In this document: positions 1 through 11,762 of the stretch, one piece after another | How the letters are laid out: each line of letters begins with the position of its first letter | Numbering within the stretch: position 1 is the first letter of the stretch | NCBI GenBank assembly: GCA_903772945.1 | Contig: CAICTM010000333.1 | Location: forward strand, 1-64,000 | Reading direction: 5' to 3' | DNA: 64,000 nt | Origin: Seminavis robusta | Lineage: Eukaryota; Bacillariophyta; Bacillariophyceae; Naviculales; Naviculaceae | Position numbers and translations under genes: made by a program | The notes under the pieces: model-generated | The model's input: the letters and a program-made list of their open reading frames with translations, nothing else | Told to the model about the DNA's origin: nothing | Databases searched by the model: none

Positions 1-1750
1 CCAAGTAGAAAAAGGTCCTTACCCATAGACCGAGTCAATAACTATTGCACTGTACGGCTCCGACATACTACCGCCAAGGCGGCTACAGTCTACCGGACTT
101 GGAACATAAGAATATACACCCATACAAGCCTTGATCGGCTCTTGTAGGATTGCCATCGTTGCGAGCAATGTCTACATAAATCTCATGAGAGTGCCCAGCA
201 CTTTAAATCATATGTTCTCCTGTCCGACTGCTGTTCGCGCCTTCTGTGAACCCTTGTCAGGGGGGCGAATGCAATACACGGCTCTATGCCTTATTCGCGA
301 CTCCGAATCCTAGCTGAGGCGTTTTTGAGTTCGACTCATGATACTGAGTCTGGCTCGTGAATAGTCATTTGAGACAGGGTTTCAATTACCGCGGTAGTCC
401 ACCTAGATTGATGATGAAACATCGCTCTAGATATTTTCAGCGTGAGTACTTCCACGCTACTAGATCCAGGCTAGACTAACCTTCCACGCGTTCCTTTTTT
501 TAATCGTGGAAGACGTAGGATTGACTTCTCACAACCTACTCTATCACACTTTATAGTCTCCCGCGGGAGTTCCAGATCTACGATCCTTTTTGATTGACTT
601 TGATGATGATCTCTCTCGTTGATTAGTTTTCATAGCTTTCTAATCTCTCTCATAACTTTCATTCTCTCAAACTCAAAACACTCGAAAGATCTTTACACTA
701 GCTTTTAGCGTAGTGCATGAGCCCATCCCTGCAGCTACGATTTCTTCAACTGGGCTTTGTCCCTATTTTTGGTTCCTTCTGGCAGCCACAGCCAACCAGT
801 GAGCGAAAGATGGCCTGTGAAGGACCAATGGCGGCAGCCAGGGACTCTCGGGATTTCCAAAGCTGGAGCAAACTGCACCTAGTTAGAATAATGCACACGT
901 CGTACAGCAGGATTAACCATTATCATCCCACCACTTGTTGCCCCCAGAAGCCTATATTTTTGTGGCCTTCTCAGCATCTCAGCATTCCCAATCTCAATTA
1001 TGCCCCATGCTTGGTTTGTGTTGAACAAAAGATTGACCAAACCTTTCTTCGCCAAAATCCTGTGTCAGGCAATATCCTTTGTGCAACCCATTCTGAGCCT
1101 GTCAAGGGTCATCAACCATGAGTATCCCGTTTCAGACAAGCACCCCTTGATATCTAGAGCTCCAGATACAGTGCTCTGCTCGCCATTTCTGTGCATAACC
1201 CCCTAATGATTTCCTTTGCCAATGACACAGCACCTTTGACACAACTGCTCCAAAGAGGTGCTGATTCTGTTAGGGCTCCTGGTTGACCTCCTGGTTGTCC
1301 TCTTGGCTGCTGTAACAACCAAATTACCAGCAGGTGTGAGCGGAAGCTTGGAAAGATAGGGATGTAATTCTTTGAAAGTTGCTTGCTTGCTGAAAATGGT
1401 TGGTTGCACTGACTGTCACTCTGTTTTGAGCCTAACCACCCCAATTGAAGCGCAATGAAACTCTCCTTGTTTCCATACAGCAAGCTCAACAGGGGTCTTA
1501 CATCTGAATCACCTCTGACACGCCTCGACATCCCACACGTTGGGTTCTCCGACTGGTCCTCCAACCTAGCATTCACGAGGAAAGAGCTGGCTTGTACGAA
1601 CAAACACAAAGCCTTGTGTATGAAATACACATTTAGAATAGAACAGAACACACTGACAGTGATGCAGCATCTGCAAACTCCAATTGTACAATTGATCATC
1701 ACTTGCAAGGACACACTACTTTTTCTTGCACCTGCTGCTGCTCTCTGCCT
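1..1750. other. No supportable gene
   Basis: Several open frames of 60-220 codons exist here, but none shows a recognisable domain, a convincing start context or protein-like composition. A CT-rich, promoter-like stretch lies near 590-710. I see nothing else that I can name. The stretch runs up to the 3' end of LRR gene 1. Confidence 0.4.
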
Positions 1751-4069
1751 CTGTTTCCTCAGTTCCAACGCAGGAATCTTCCTTCGAAACCAGTACTTGA
1801 ACCATTCGAGATGCAAGAAGGACAGTCACACCCACATAAGTCAACTGAACAATCAAAGTTAAAGAAGGATGAGTCAAGCTCACACAATTGAAGTGGAATA
1901 ATACCAGATAGTGCATTCATGGACACATTGAATAATGTAATCTGTTCCGGGGAGTCAAACTCTGGGATCGACCCTGTCAGCCGGTTGTGTGATAGGTCCA
2001 ATTCAACCATCTTGTCCAGCATTGTTAGTTCACTTAGCATAGTTCCACCCAATTTATTCCGGGCCAATAAGAGCTTTTCCCATGCAGGAAGAACTCCCAG
2101 CTACTGGGAATTGATCCTGTTAAGAGGTTGCCACTGAGATCCAAGGTGGTGTAGACTCTGAAACACCAGTACCAGGGACAGTAATTGCTTGCCAGAGTTC
2201 CATTCACAAAACCAATTTCAGAGGGAATGCTACCGCTGAACCTGTTCTCATAAAGCCGTAAATCTCTTACAGTTATCATGAGGAATATTTCTGATGGAAT
2301 CCAGCCGCTCAAAGCATTGTATGTTACATCAAACACCTGCAAGAGATAGATAGAGAGGGATTTGCTGAGAAACTTAGCAAAGGCATTGAGGGATTCTGAA
2401 GATAATTCAGAAGTCTATTTAAAGTTACCTCCATGTGGGGGAGCTGCCTCAGCTCTGATGGTAGTGACCCAGTGAGTTTGTTTTCCCAAAAACAGCTTGT
2501 CGAGGAGTCCAAGTTCAGATGGGATAGAACCTGTATGTCTGTGTATTCCAAATGTATGTATGAAGTAAGAGCAAATCCAAGTTAGCAGCTGCCAAAAACC
2601 TGTGCAAGATCTTTGGCAAACATAAGGGTACGGTACCTGTTATGATACAGCAAGAGGATTTCCAAATCGGAAAGCAACCCAATCTCTGACGGTATTGGAC
2701 CAGAAATGAGAAAGTTTCGAATGTAGAGCTGTTTGAGCGCTTATTAGCCATAACGGAGGAATTGAATGATTTGATAGCAAAAGGTCAGAATGGACAACGA
2801 ACTGAAATCAGCAGCCTTTACGCCCAAGGACAAAAGTCACAACTCACATGTCATGCCACCAATCGCTGTTGCTGGTAGAGTACCGGTGATGAACTTGTGC
2901 TCTCCATATTTCGCCAATGCACCCAACACAAGAGTCTTGAGCGACGGAAGCTGGAAGACTTGTACTGGGATTGTCCTGGTGAATGAAGACCAAATTAACG
3001 CCAGTTCCTGGAGGTTAGACAACATCCCAATCTCGGTTGGGATGGTTCCCACCAGGCCTGGATTACTCTCCAAGTGCAGCCGCTGAAGCGATGGCAAGCC
3101 CCAAAAGAGTTCAAGTGGGATTGTTCCTTGGAGCTCGTTTTCCTGCTGTGCTAGGATCTGAATGTTGTCATTCCTGTCGCATACATCAACTGTTGGGAAG
3201 TCATACAGAAAATGATCTGTCAGCACTGGCTGCAAGTTCAAAGACATCCATTCACATTCGTGACGTTCGTGGGATAGCCATCTATCTGTCTGATTCCATC
3301 CCAAACCATTGGTAGCATAGAAGAATGTTGCCAAGGCAAAGCGTTGTCGTAGACGTTCTTGAGTGTAGTTGCCTCCCAACATTTGATCTTCCAACAACCA
3401 CTCATAGGCTTTGGCCTGAGTTGAATTCTCGTCCTTCATGAGGGTCGACACCGTGTAGTCGGGAGGATCCAGGAGGGCAAGAAGATCCTGCGTGGGCGAA
3501 ATCGTTTCAATGCTTTTGGCGTCGCTGTCCACCGTAGCACCGCCTTGCTCATTCTGAGTATTGTCCTTGTCAACAAGGATTAGGGAACAAACCAGCACAA
3601 CGATTCCCACGACAAGAACTTTAGAAGAGGCCACATCCTATGGCCAACTGACGATCAATTTTTCGATCCCCTTGGGCACGTCGAGCCGAAGACCGGCGTC
3701 GGGCTTCCTCCTCATCAACGGGTTCCGCTTCTTCACGTTCTCTGGTTGCGGATTCATCCACAACTTTCCGGGCTTCCAGCAAACCCGAGTCGTCGTTGCC
3801 AATACTACGACTGGACAGGCGAGGAGGAAGTGCGCTCTGCTGCTGGCGTTGCAACAATTCATAGCTCAGTTGGTCATTCGGTGCGACTTGGGGTCCTGGC
3901 GCGGCACTGTAGGCACCTGGCACACCCACAAACGCACCAGGTCCGGCCATGGGTGTTTGGCGAGCCAATTCCAACCAGCGCGAGGGTATTGTCACTTCAT
4001 TGTTGTCTTGTTGGTACTGTGTCGAAGGGGTCGTGGTGGTATCTTCCATCGCAGCTCTATTTGATTCTT

Positions 4070-4074
4070 CGAGA
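4070..4074. repeat. Target-site duplication CGAGA (left)
   Basis: The five bases immediately left of the first LTR are repeated exactly at 6114-6118, right of the last LTR. This marks the composite element as a single insertion at this site. Confidence 0.75.
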
Positions 4075-6113
4075 TGTTGCGCGAAGGACAGACCAAATAG
4101 CTAGATAAGCAGCAACACTGCACTCTCACTTATCCTTTAGCATGACATTACACTGATTGATAGGTCTCTTGACAGGTTATGATGCCCACACTACGCTACC
4201 GCTAGTGCCTTGTATCTCTACCGAAGTGCTTCTAGTCTCCTGCTATTGGCAAGCCGGGTACAACTTGACCGGTTCCAGCTATTCCCAACAACTTCCTCAA
4301 CTACTACTTTACTTGACTACTACTTTCCGACTTGGTTCTCCGCCCATCTCTTTGCCGCAGACCCTGTCGTTTCATTCCTACTATTCCTACGTTTCTTTCC
4401 TGTCTCTGTCTGTAATCCCTTCTGCCCATGGATTCTACAGGACAACCCCTTTTGTTGGACGACCAGCGCTCCTCTGAGTCCTCCACCTGACGATGTTTCG
4501 ACATCCACCACTGCTTCAATTCTTATTTCTGATTCCCATGCACTCCATTCCTTTTTCCCATCACTCTTTTCGGTTCTGCTTCTCTCACTACTGGTCCTTT
4601 CTTCTTTCACGTCTTTTGATCTCCAATGCTATCCCATTCCGGATCACGGGAGGGTGTTGCACGAAGGACAGACCAAATAGCTAGATAAGCAGCAACACTG
4701 CACTCTCACTTATCCTTTAGCATGACATTACACTGATTGATAGGTCTCTTGACAAGAAACCCTCCCGTGATTGGAAATGGGAGAAATGTCTGCCCCGGAA
4801 AAAATTGGAGGAACCAAAATGGAAGGGGATGGAACCAAGGGTGCCTGAGCAGCGGGATCGGAATGCGGGGTGGATTGTCGAGGAGTTGCTGTGGGTGGTA
4901 GGGCGACAGCGTCCAAGGGTGGTTCGGGTTGGGGTGGAGAAAATGCAGGCAAAAGGGAAGGGGGTGGGTTGGGGTTGAAATATTGAATTTTTCGGTCGGA
5001 TAGAGGGGTATTGGAAGGGACAATAGGCAATTGTTGGGTGCTGAAAAAATCATTCAATAAATAGGCAGGCTGGTCAGGAGATTGACGTCGGATGTGCTCA
5101 GTGTGGATATAAATATGGACGGGGGAATTGGCGTAGCCGTGCCGATCAAAGGAATTGGAGACATCACTGAGAGCAGCGGCAAGTGAAGCAGCGGTCAGCG
5201 GCACAAGTTCAGTGTTGGGAGATTTGACGGAAAGGCGGGCGCTGAAGATGAGAGGCTGACAATCGTGGTAGATTTGTTGAAAGAGATTCGAGTCTGGGTT
5301 CAGTCCGATGAGGTCATGAAGAATTTCGCGACGGAGAGCTGGTAGGAGTTCATCGTCGTTCTTGAGACAATCCTTGGTGAACGGTGAAGGGTGGGTGAAG
5401 AACCGTGGGTCGTTGCCGTACACAGAGAAGGTATGGCAGAACAATTTTTGGAAACGGGTAGCATCAGCGGAAGTGAAGCGGAACTGGCCGGCAGGAGACC
5501 CAATGAAGCAGTGGTGGATGTCGAAACATCGTCGGGTGAAGGACTCAGAGGAGCGCTGGTCGTCCAACAAAAGGGGTTGTCCTGTAGAATCCATGGGCAG
5601 AAGGGATTACAGACAGAGACAGGAAAGAAACGTAGTAGGAATGAAACGACAGGGTCTGCGGCAAAGAGATGGGCGGAGAACCAAGTCGGAAAGTAGTAGT
5701 CAAGTAAAGTAGTAGTTGAGAGTTGTTGGGAATAGCTGGAACCGGTCAAGCTGTACCCGGCTTGCCAATAGCAGGAGACTAGAAGCACTTCGGTAGAGAT
5801 ACAAGGCACTAGCGGTAGCGTAGTGCGGGCATCATAACCTGTCAAGAGACCTATCAATCAGTGTAATGTCATGCTAAAGGATAAGTGAGAGTGCAGTGTT
5901 GCTGCTTATCTAGCTATTTGGTCTGTCCTTCGCCAACATTCTCTCACTACTGGTCCTTTCTTCTTTCACGTCTTTTAATCTCCAATGCTATCCCATTCCA
6001 GATCACGGGAGGGTGTTGCGCGAAGGACAGACCAAATAGCTAGATAAGCAGCAACACTGCACTCTCATTTATCCTTTAGCATGACATTACACTGATTGAT
6101 AGGTCTCTTGACA
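4075..6113 (+). mobile_element. Composite short-LTR retroelement (TRIM/LARD-like)
   Basis: The outer limits are 100-bp repeats that start TGTTGC and end TTGACA (4075-4174 and 6014-6113), differing at one base and flanked by a 5-bp target duplication CGAGA (4070-4074 and 6114-6118). Two more copies lie inside: 4655-4754 in the same orientation and 5840-5938 inverted. A purine-rich tract (GGGAGGG) directly precedes the 4655 and 6014 copies, as expected next to a 3' LTR. The block 4175-4520 recurs inverted at about 5510-5839. One long internal frame (minus, 5594-4728) encodes a Pro-rich protein of unknown role. No reverse transcriptase or integrase is visible, so it looks non-autonomous, rearranged or nested, and young by LTR identity. 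The family is not assigned. Confidence 0.75.
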
Positions 6114-6118
6114 CGAGA
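6114..6118. repeat. Target-site duplication CGAGA (right)
   Basis: Exact copy of 4070-4074, on the other side of the composite LTR element. Confidence 0.75.
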
Positions 6119-6563
6119 TCCACCGAGGACGTCACATGCGTTGGCTTGTTGTTGTTCCGACATTGTTGCTCTAGCCTCTTGGCCACAACTTGCAAAACGT
6201 CAAAGTCATCGGTTGGGCCACTATTACTACAATCGGCTGCCATTGTTGATGGTGGTTGCAATATCCCCACCGCGAGTTCGTCAGCGCGACCCTGGCCCTC
6301 CTTGGAGTTGACATTTGGGTCCTTTGGTTGCCATTCTCAAGATCTGTCATGCCAGGGTCAGACATCTTCATCTGATCATCGCCATGCACCGACTCGAACT
6401 TCTTCTTTGCATCCATTTTCTCGGTCACCATGGTCAGCGGTACCGGAGCGCGTCTTTTGGGTTTTGGGAGCTGTTTTGGGTCATTGGAAGGATTTTTGGA
6501 AGGATTTTTGGAGTTGTGGTGGAGCTGGATGCAAAAGGCTTTGGGATCTAATCCACTGGCCAT

Positions 6564-7975
6564 GATCTAATTGAGGTAGATGAGGTAACTACTACTAGTA
6601 TAAATTTGTATCCACTTGTAGCTAGTTTACCTCAACGATCTGTGGAGAAAGTCGTTTGAGGACGCAGGAGGGGGTCGTGTCTTATCTACTACTCCAGTAG
6701 CTAGCTACAGGAGTAGCTAGTTTGACCGTTTGACCATGTCAACAATGACTCTGAAAATCTCCAGTCTCCAGTCACTCTGGAGGAGTATTAATTAATTAAA
6801 GCAACATTTTAAGACATAGATTCCTCAATAACCACTGTACTTCCCGGAGAACTCTATCTAAAGAATACAAGCGACAGAAAAGAGAAGGGACAGTATTTTA
6901 AATAGTGGGCAGGGTGAAGAGTTGTGCACGTATTTACAGTGAAAGAGTGGTGTAAGAATCCTACTAGTAAGCAGCTGCGCTTCTTATATAGACAAAGAAT
7001 CTGTGAGGTTTCCTCACGACTTAATGAAGGGGTTTGTAAGGGGCTAGTTGATCCAAAATTTGGCAGCACCACACACTCCAAGAAACAGTACCAAGACACT
7101 TTTTAATGATCTTTATCCGGTGGCTTTTCATTGGAGTGTCCTTGGCATGTTAACTCATGCTCTTTACTCTTTCTACACAGAGAAGGCAAGGATGGACAGA
7201 TACAACTCAAGCAAGCGAGAAAAAGCTACGGGTAGAAAATGAGATGGGGTGAATTGTACCTGATAGACTAATGGAATTTTCACCATTGGAAGCACTGAAA
7301 CGGGGAATCAGTCATTGATTGCGCTCAAAACAGAACAGGGGGTACGAAGAGCTAGCTTCCCCTGGAAATACACGGCCCAACTGAAGAGACTGGATAGACA
7401 GACTACAGACAGATGCTTTCTTGATGAAACCACAAGACAGAAAGAGGTCTGTCCAAGCAAATGTCTCGCACACTCGCACATGGCATGCACAGATACACAG
7501 AAACACACAACAGCAGCAGCTCACACCGCCCATCAAACTTTGTTATGTAGTTATGTAGTACCATCCTCATTGTTGATGTTGATCAGAGTGACGTTTGCTG
7601 ATGCTGATTGTGTTGTTTGACTGAGCGTCGAGAGATACTGAAAGAAGATAGTGCAAGTGGGTAGTAATAGTAATGCAAGTGGATAAGCTACCACGACCGA
7701 AGCGTTGGATCCCTCTCTAGCTACTTTTTGTAGCTCAATTCAATCCAAGCGATCCAGTTGAACCATACCGGTAGGAGTAGGTTCCTCGCACCACTACTAG
7801 TACCAGTATCAAGCCTGGGTCAATCGAAAGGTCTCAACTGGAGAACTGAAAGCAGTCCTCATTGAATTGTATGGACCATGGGAAGTGATAATGCTACTAG
7901 TACCACTACGGGTCTGGTACAGATCAAAGAGTTGGATCCTTCTTAGATGTTGAATGGTGCTCCGTGGTTGATTGT
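6564..7975. other. Intergenic, no clear gene
   Basis: This is the upstream side of LRR gene 1. A 60-codon plus-strand frame at 6924-7106 has a protein-like sequence but no ATG and no recognisable family, so it may be an exon scrap. The stretch is otherwise AT-rich, with short CTAG and ACTACTAGTA motifs. Confidence 0.4.
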
Positions 7976-8800
7976 CAATAAGTTTCAGTTCCAATACTGA
8001 AGTAGTGGACTGGACCTCGCTGAAACCCTTCCTCAGGAACAGCGGTAGTCAGGCAGCAAGGGAGCCTTGGAGTGCCTCAGGAGTATTCCAACACCTCCAG
8101 TAGGCACCAAGCCAAGGACTTGGCCCTGTCAGTCAGACAGGAGGGCCAGCAGAGCTCTCTGCTGGGCCCTTTGGACCAGCTCACCTCAGGAGCTGGGAGC
8201 CTTCGTTATTCAATCGTGCAGTGGCAGTCTGGGAACAGAACTATCTGCTACCTCCTACTGCTTCTGCCCGGCCTCAACAGGATAGGAATCAACTGCTGCG
8301 GTATCAAAGGGGCTACAAGCTAATCAGGATCGGTCTCAATCTTTCGTACTATTTTCTTAACTATGATAGAAAGGACAATCCTTTCTTGCTGCTTTGGCTG
8401 GAGATAAGCCAGCTGTGGGTGCTGGAGCTGTAGGCCAGCATAGCTGTTGGATCTATCTCTGACGGGATCCAGAGCTCTCGCTCCTAAAAGTTATCGATTG
8501 TTTGTCGCTCCAATGAATTGGTTCTCTTCCATCCGACCGGGGACAAATGAGCACCACCCGGAAATTTGGCACCATGGGAACTCCCATCAATCATCTAACC
8601 AGTGCCCTATAGAGCCATTGTGAGTGTGTGATGGTATGACCAGTGAAGTGGGTCTTGGTTTCTCCGTTGATTGGGTGGATGATTCCTTTTCCTGTTAGGC
8701 ACACATAATGTTTCAAAATGGGTTGCAGCATGGCGACACGTTCTTGAGGAGGTTGGATGGATCATCTTGCAGGGCGGCGAGTATTTTGTTGGTAGTGTTG
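7976..8800. repeat. 825-bp direct repeat, left copy
   Basis: It matches 11763-12587 at a constant offset of 3787 bp with no net indels and only about four or five substitutions. The shared block starts CAATAAGTTTC and ends GTGTTG. The ends are not the TG...CA of ordinary LTRs and I see no clear target duplication, so its nature is open: terminal repeats of an unclassified mobile element, or a recent segmental duplication. The last 13 codons and the stop of the ORF at 8762-10402 lie inside it. Confidence 0.85.
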
Positions 8801-10402
8801 GGGCGTCACCGGGATTGGTCCATGGCCATGCACTAATGCCATGTCAGCCAGCTTTGGGGTAGAAAGCATGGTGGTGGTCAGCTTCTGGGAAGGCGACACC
8901 GTGGCAGTCAGCTCCTGGGTAGGAGACACCAAAGCTGCCTTGGTCAAAGGTGCTTGCTGTGGTTGCTCCCCATTGATTCCACCAAGGACAGAGGGTATCT
9001 GCTCGGTGGGCCTCCTGGCAAATGGACTGGTGATGGTTGGACCAAGGCTGGTCCTATCCAAAGACAACGGCACCTCATTGGGTACGAGTCTTGTGGCATT
9101 GGTTGTGCCATAGGTTGGTGGTTCTGTGGGAACCAGTCTGGGAACCTTGGGCCTCACTATAGGTGATGGACCACTAGGTCTCCTGCCAATGTTGGTTGTG
9201 GTGGGACCCTTGTGTGCTCTGTGCCTTGGAGCAGGTTGCTTGGGGGTCACCACTGTGTGGGTCTGCTCATGTGCTCTTGGTTGTAGAGCTGACTGAGTGG
9301 GAGCCACACTTGGTCTGTTCGGTTGTGCAACTGGAATGTTGTTGGCGCCAGCTCTGGAAGCTGGTTGCTTACTGGCTGGAGGTTGTGCCATCATGATCTC
9401 CCCAAAGGTTGGATGAATACTAGGGCTGGCAAGCTCGATAATCTCCCCATCATCTAACGATGGATGGGCACCAGCGAGGGCATTCAAGGGTGTGGCACTG
9501 GGCAGCTGGTGGCTCGTAGCTGGGACACGCAGGGGTCGTGTGACAGGCAACTCCCCACAAGCTAGCTTGGGAGATGGAGCCGTGGCTACATTGGTGGGCA
9601 GCTGGTTGGTGGCCAAGAGGGCATCAGTCAATTGTTGCTGGATGGCAGTGGCCTCTTGCTTGGAACGAGTAGCCCTGTGGTGCCGCTGCTTCTTTGGGCT
9701 GTGGAGCTGTTGGGTACCAATAGCGCTGGTCTCCCCATGAACTGATGGTGTCAAAGCAGGTGCAGGTGCTGTGACAGGTGGCCTAGCAGCTACCAAGACC
9801 AAGGCTTCCAGTTGAGCTGCCAGTTGGTCCTTCAAGGCAATGAACTGAGCTTCCATCTTTCGTTTGAAGGTTTCGTGGTCAGCTCTTATGTCTTGCTTGG
9901 ATGATTCGTGATCAGCTCTCATGAGGTCGAGTTGTCGAGCAACGGTGGCCTGTTGCTGTTGAAAGTGGATCAGCATGTCTTCCATGGCTGGGGTATAAAT
10001 GAGATCTGGGTGACAACTGGAGCTGTCTCCAGACAGCTCTGAAATCTCCCCATCACCCAGCTGGTGGTTGGTCCTACCATAGTTCATTGGTGTCGGCCTC
10101 TTCTCAAGGATGTCGAAGGGTGATTTGTATTCATCTGGTGGGAACACTGTTGACACAGGTGGTGCCGGTGTCTTCTCAAGAATGTCAAAGACGGATTTGT
10201 ATTCATCTGGTGGTTGTGTGTCCTGATGCCGGGGGCGGTAGGCTAGGTTGCTGTTGCCAGCTCCATCGTGGTGTGTGGGAGGACGGGCACAGGTGTAGCT
10301 ACCTTGGACCTGGGGCCCAGAGTAGACGCGGTGCCACCAACGTTCGGAGTAGCCAGGGGCATAAGGGTCACTCACATCGCTGTAGAAACTGTAGAAAGAC
10401 AT
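8762..10402 (-). CDS. Unknown coiled-coil, Pro-rich protein
   Basis: An uninterrupted frame of 546 codons from ATG at 10402; the frame is open upstream to about 10516, but without an ATG. I do not recognise the protein. It has a Tyr/Ser-rich N-terminus, two copies of a PPDEYKSxFDILEK motif, two DGEIxEL motifs, a glutamine/charged probable coiled coil (roughly residues 155-215) and a long Pro/Thr/Ala-rich low-complexity C-terminal half. It sits between the two 825-bp direct repeats and ends inside the left one. This suggests that it is carried by a repeat-bounded element, perhaps as a structural gag-like protein, but no zinc knuckle, protease or polymerase is visible. A host gene caught in a duplication is the alternative. 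Confidence 0.5.
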   Translation of the reverse strand: MSFYSFYSDVSDPYAPGYSERWWHRVYSGPQVQGSYTCARPPTHHDGAGNSNLAYRPRHQDTQPPDEYKSVFDILEKTPAPPVSTVFPPDEYKSPFDILEKRPTPMNYGRTNHQLGDGEISELSGDSSSCHPDLIYTPAMEDMLIHFQQQQATVARQLDLMRADHESSKQDIRADHETFKRKMEAQFIALKDQLAAQLEALVLVAARPPVTAPAPALTPSVHGETSAIGTQQLHSPKKQRHHRATRSKQEATAIQQQLTDALLATNQLPTNVATAPSPKLACGELPVTRPLRVPATSHQLPSATPLNALAGAHPSLDDGEIIELASPSIHPTFGEIMMAQPPASKQPASRAGANNIPVAQPNRPSVAPTQSALQPRAHEQTHTVVTPKQPAPRHRAHKGPTTTNIGRRPSGPSPIVRPKVPRLVPTEPPTYGTTNATRLVPNEVPLSLDRTSLGPTITSPFARRPTEQIPSVLGGINGEQPQQAPLTKAALVSPTQELTATVSPSQKLTTTMLSTPKLADMALVHGHGPIPVTPQHYQQNTRRPAR

Positions 10403-10419
10403 GGTGCCTCTTGTTACTG

Positions 10420-11762
10420 ACAAAGAAGAGGTGTACCTGCTGTACCGGTGGAAGCACTGGTTTTCAGCTCTTGTTGCAGTAGAATAAGGCTGGCTCAACT
10501 GTAGCTGGGAAACCACAAAGGGGACTGCCAGAGACCGTGCTGTGGGGCTAGGAAATTCAACTTGTTGGTAATTGAATAAGGTAGCCTGTGTATGAGCTCT
10601 GGAACAAGCTTCCTGAATTGCCGTGGTGGTGGGAACTGCCTTGGTTTTGGTGATTTTGCCACACTGGAAGCTAGTTTACTGGGATCAATGAATCTCCCCA
10701 CAAAAGCTTCCAAAATTCAAGGTGAGATACCCACTGACCAATTGAGGGATGGCGGTTCCAGTGGTGTTATCTAAAACCTCTCGAACTGATCTCTTCAGCC
10801 GCTCGTGTTGCTCCGAGTTACGCTTTCGGTGGTTGATGAGCAATCGATCACGAGATCGCGATCCGTACGGGAATTCAATGACTCGACCGTGTAAATCGGT
10901 TGAAATTGTGAGCGCAAAGCGATTACCGTGGCTGAGCCTGCTTTCGGTACGGGGAACTGTGTCCTTTAAACACAGAACCGGTACAGGAAGCTCTCGGATC
11001 GGTAGGGAAGCGATTCGGTCGTGCAAACTTGACTCAGAGCATGTCGTATAAGTACCAAAATTGCACGGGCGATCTGATTGGCTGAGCGGCTTCGGAAAAG
11101 GAACGTCGAGTTGTTCCAGCGCGTTCCCTGGGTCTTGCGAAACTGTACAGGACGGAAACTCGTGACACTCAAAACTGCACGGGCGACTGCAAAGAGATAT
11201 ACCCCATACACTGCAATAAGCCACGTAGTTCGCTGAAAGAGGCTGAAAGACTGGAAAGGAATAAGCCCGTTCCTCAAAGCGTAAAAGCGTTGCTTGATTG
11301 CCAAGAATTGGTGCAAAATCAATAAGTCTCGAAGTCACTCGGAGACTCCAGGTTTTCTGTACCGGGCCTAGTGAGATCTTTTGAGTGAATTGGATGATTT
11401 TGCGAACTTCGTGCTTTGTGCTAGCTAGCTATCTACCGTCGTCAACGGGAAGACGTCGAGTCAAGATGGTGATGGTAATCTAGGTCCTTTTGTGGCAACA
11501 ATGGGCTTTGTGTTGGGATTGTAGGTGGTAGATGGCCAACTGAAAGGTTGTTGTCACTGTGGTGAGGACTAAAACTGTTGGAATTGGCTGGAAGGTTGTT
11601 GAGATACAACTTCGAATGTAGGCTTTGAAGTGCACTTCAAATTCCAATGAAACCAACTGTAACTGTAGTGTAGCACTGATTGTTGTAATGCGAAGAGCTC
11701 CTTGTCAGCCTGGAGACTCTCCTTCCCTCAAAACTGCCTGAATTCTATGCTGACTGTTAATC
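10420..11762. other. Inner, ORF-poor part of the repeat-bounded unit
   Basis: This stretch lies between the long ORF and the right direct repeat. A 217-codon minus-strand frame (11338-10685) is open but shows no domain, and I cannot support it as a gene. If the unit is an element read on the minus strand, this would be its leader region. Confidence 0.3.

Larger units (their letters stand above)
1759..6563 (-). pseudogene. LRR membrane protein gene 1, disrupted
   Basis: A member of the window's LRR family. The probable start is ATG at 6563-6561. The hydrophilic N-terminal part continues across a composite LTR-element insertion (4075-6113): when the element and one CGAGA duplication are set aside, the frame runs on into the ATG-containing segment at 4049. 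After that come a membrane span (about 3560-3630), the conserved YTVSTLMKDE module (near 3450) and LRRs, then exons at about 2728-2637, 2530-2429 and 2336-1759, each with GT-AG borders. It ends with the family tail LCGCDCPSC. I see frame changes near 6310, 3635, 2475 and 2095, so together with the insertion the gene is very probably dead. Some frame changes could be consensus errors. In intact relatives the LRRs would face outside the cell; no ligand is known. Confidence 0.75.

Noticed and set aside
717-1121. Plus-strand frame of 134 codons near the window start
   Set aside because: No domain, no homologous wording elsewhere in the window, and composition typical of non-coding frames.
1154-1816. 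Minus-strand frame of 220 codons downstream of LRR gene 1
   Set aside because: It overlaps the last LRR exon in another frame, has no domain and mixed composition; probably chance.
10685-11338. Minus-strand 217-codon frame inside the repeat-bounded unit
   Set aside because: Open, but without domain or convincing start; not supportable as a gene.
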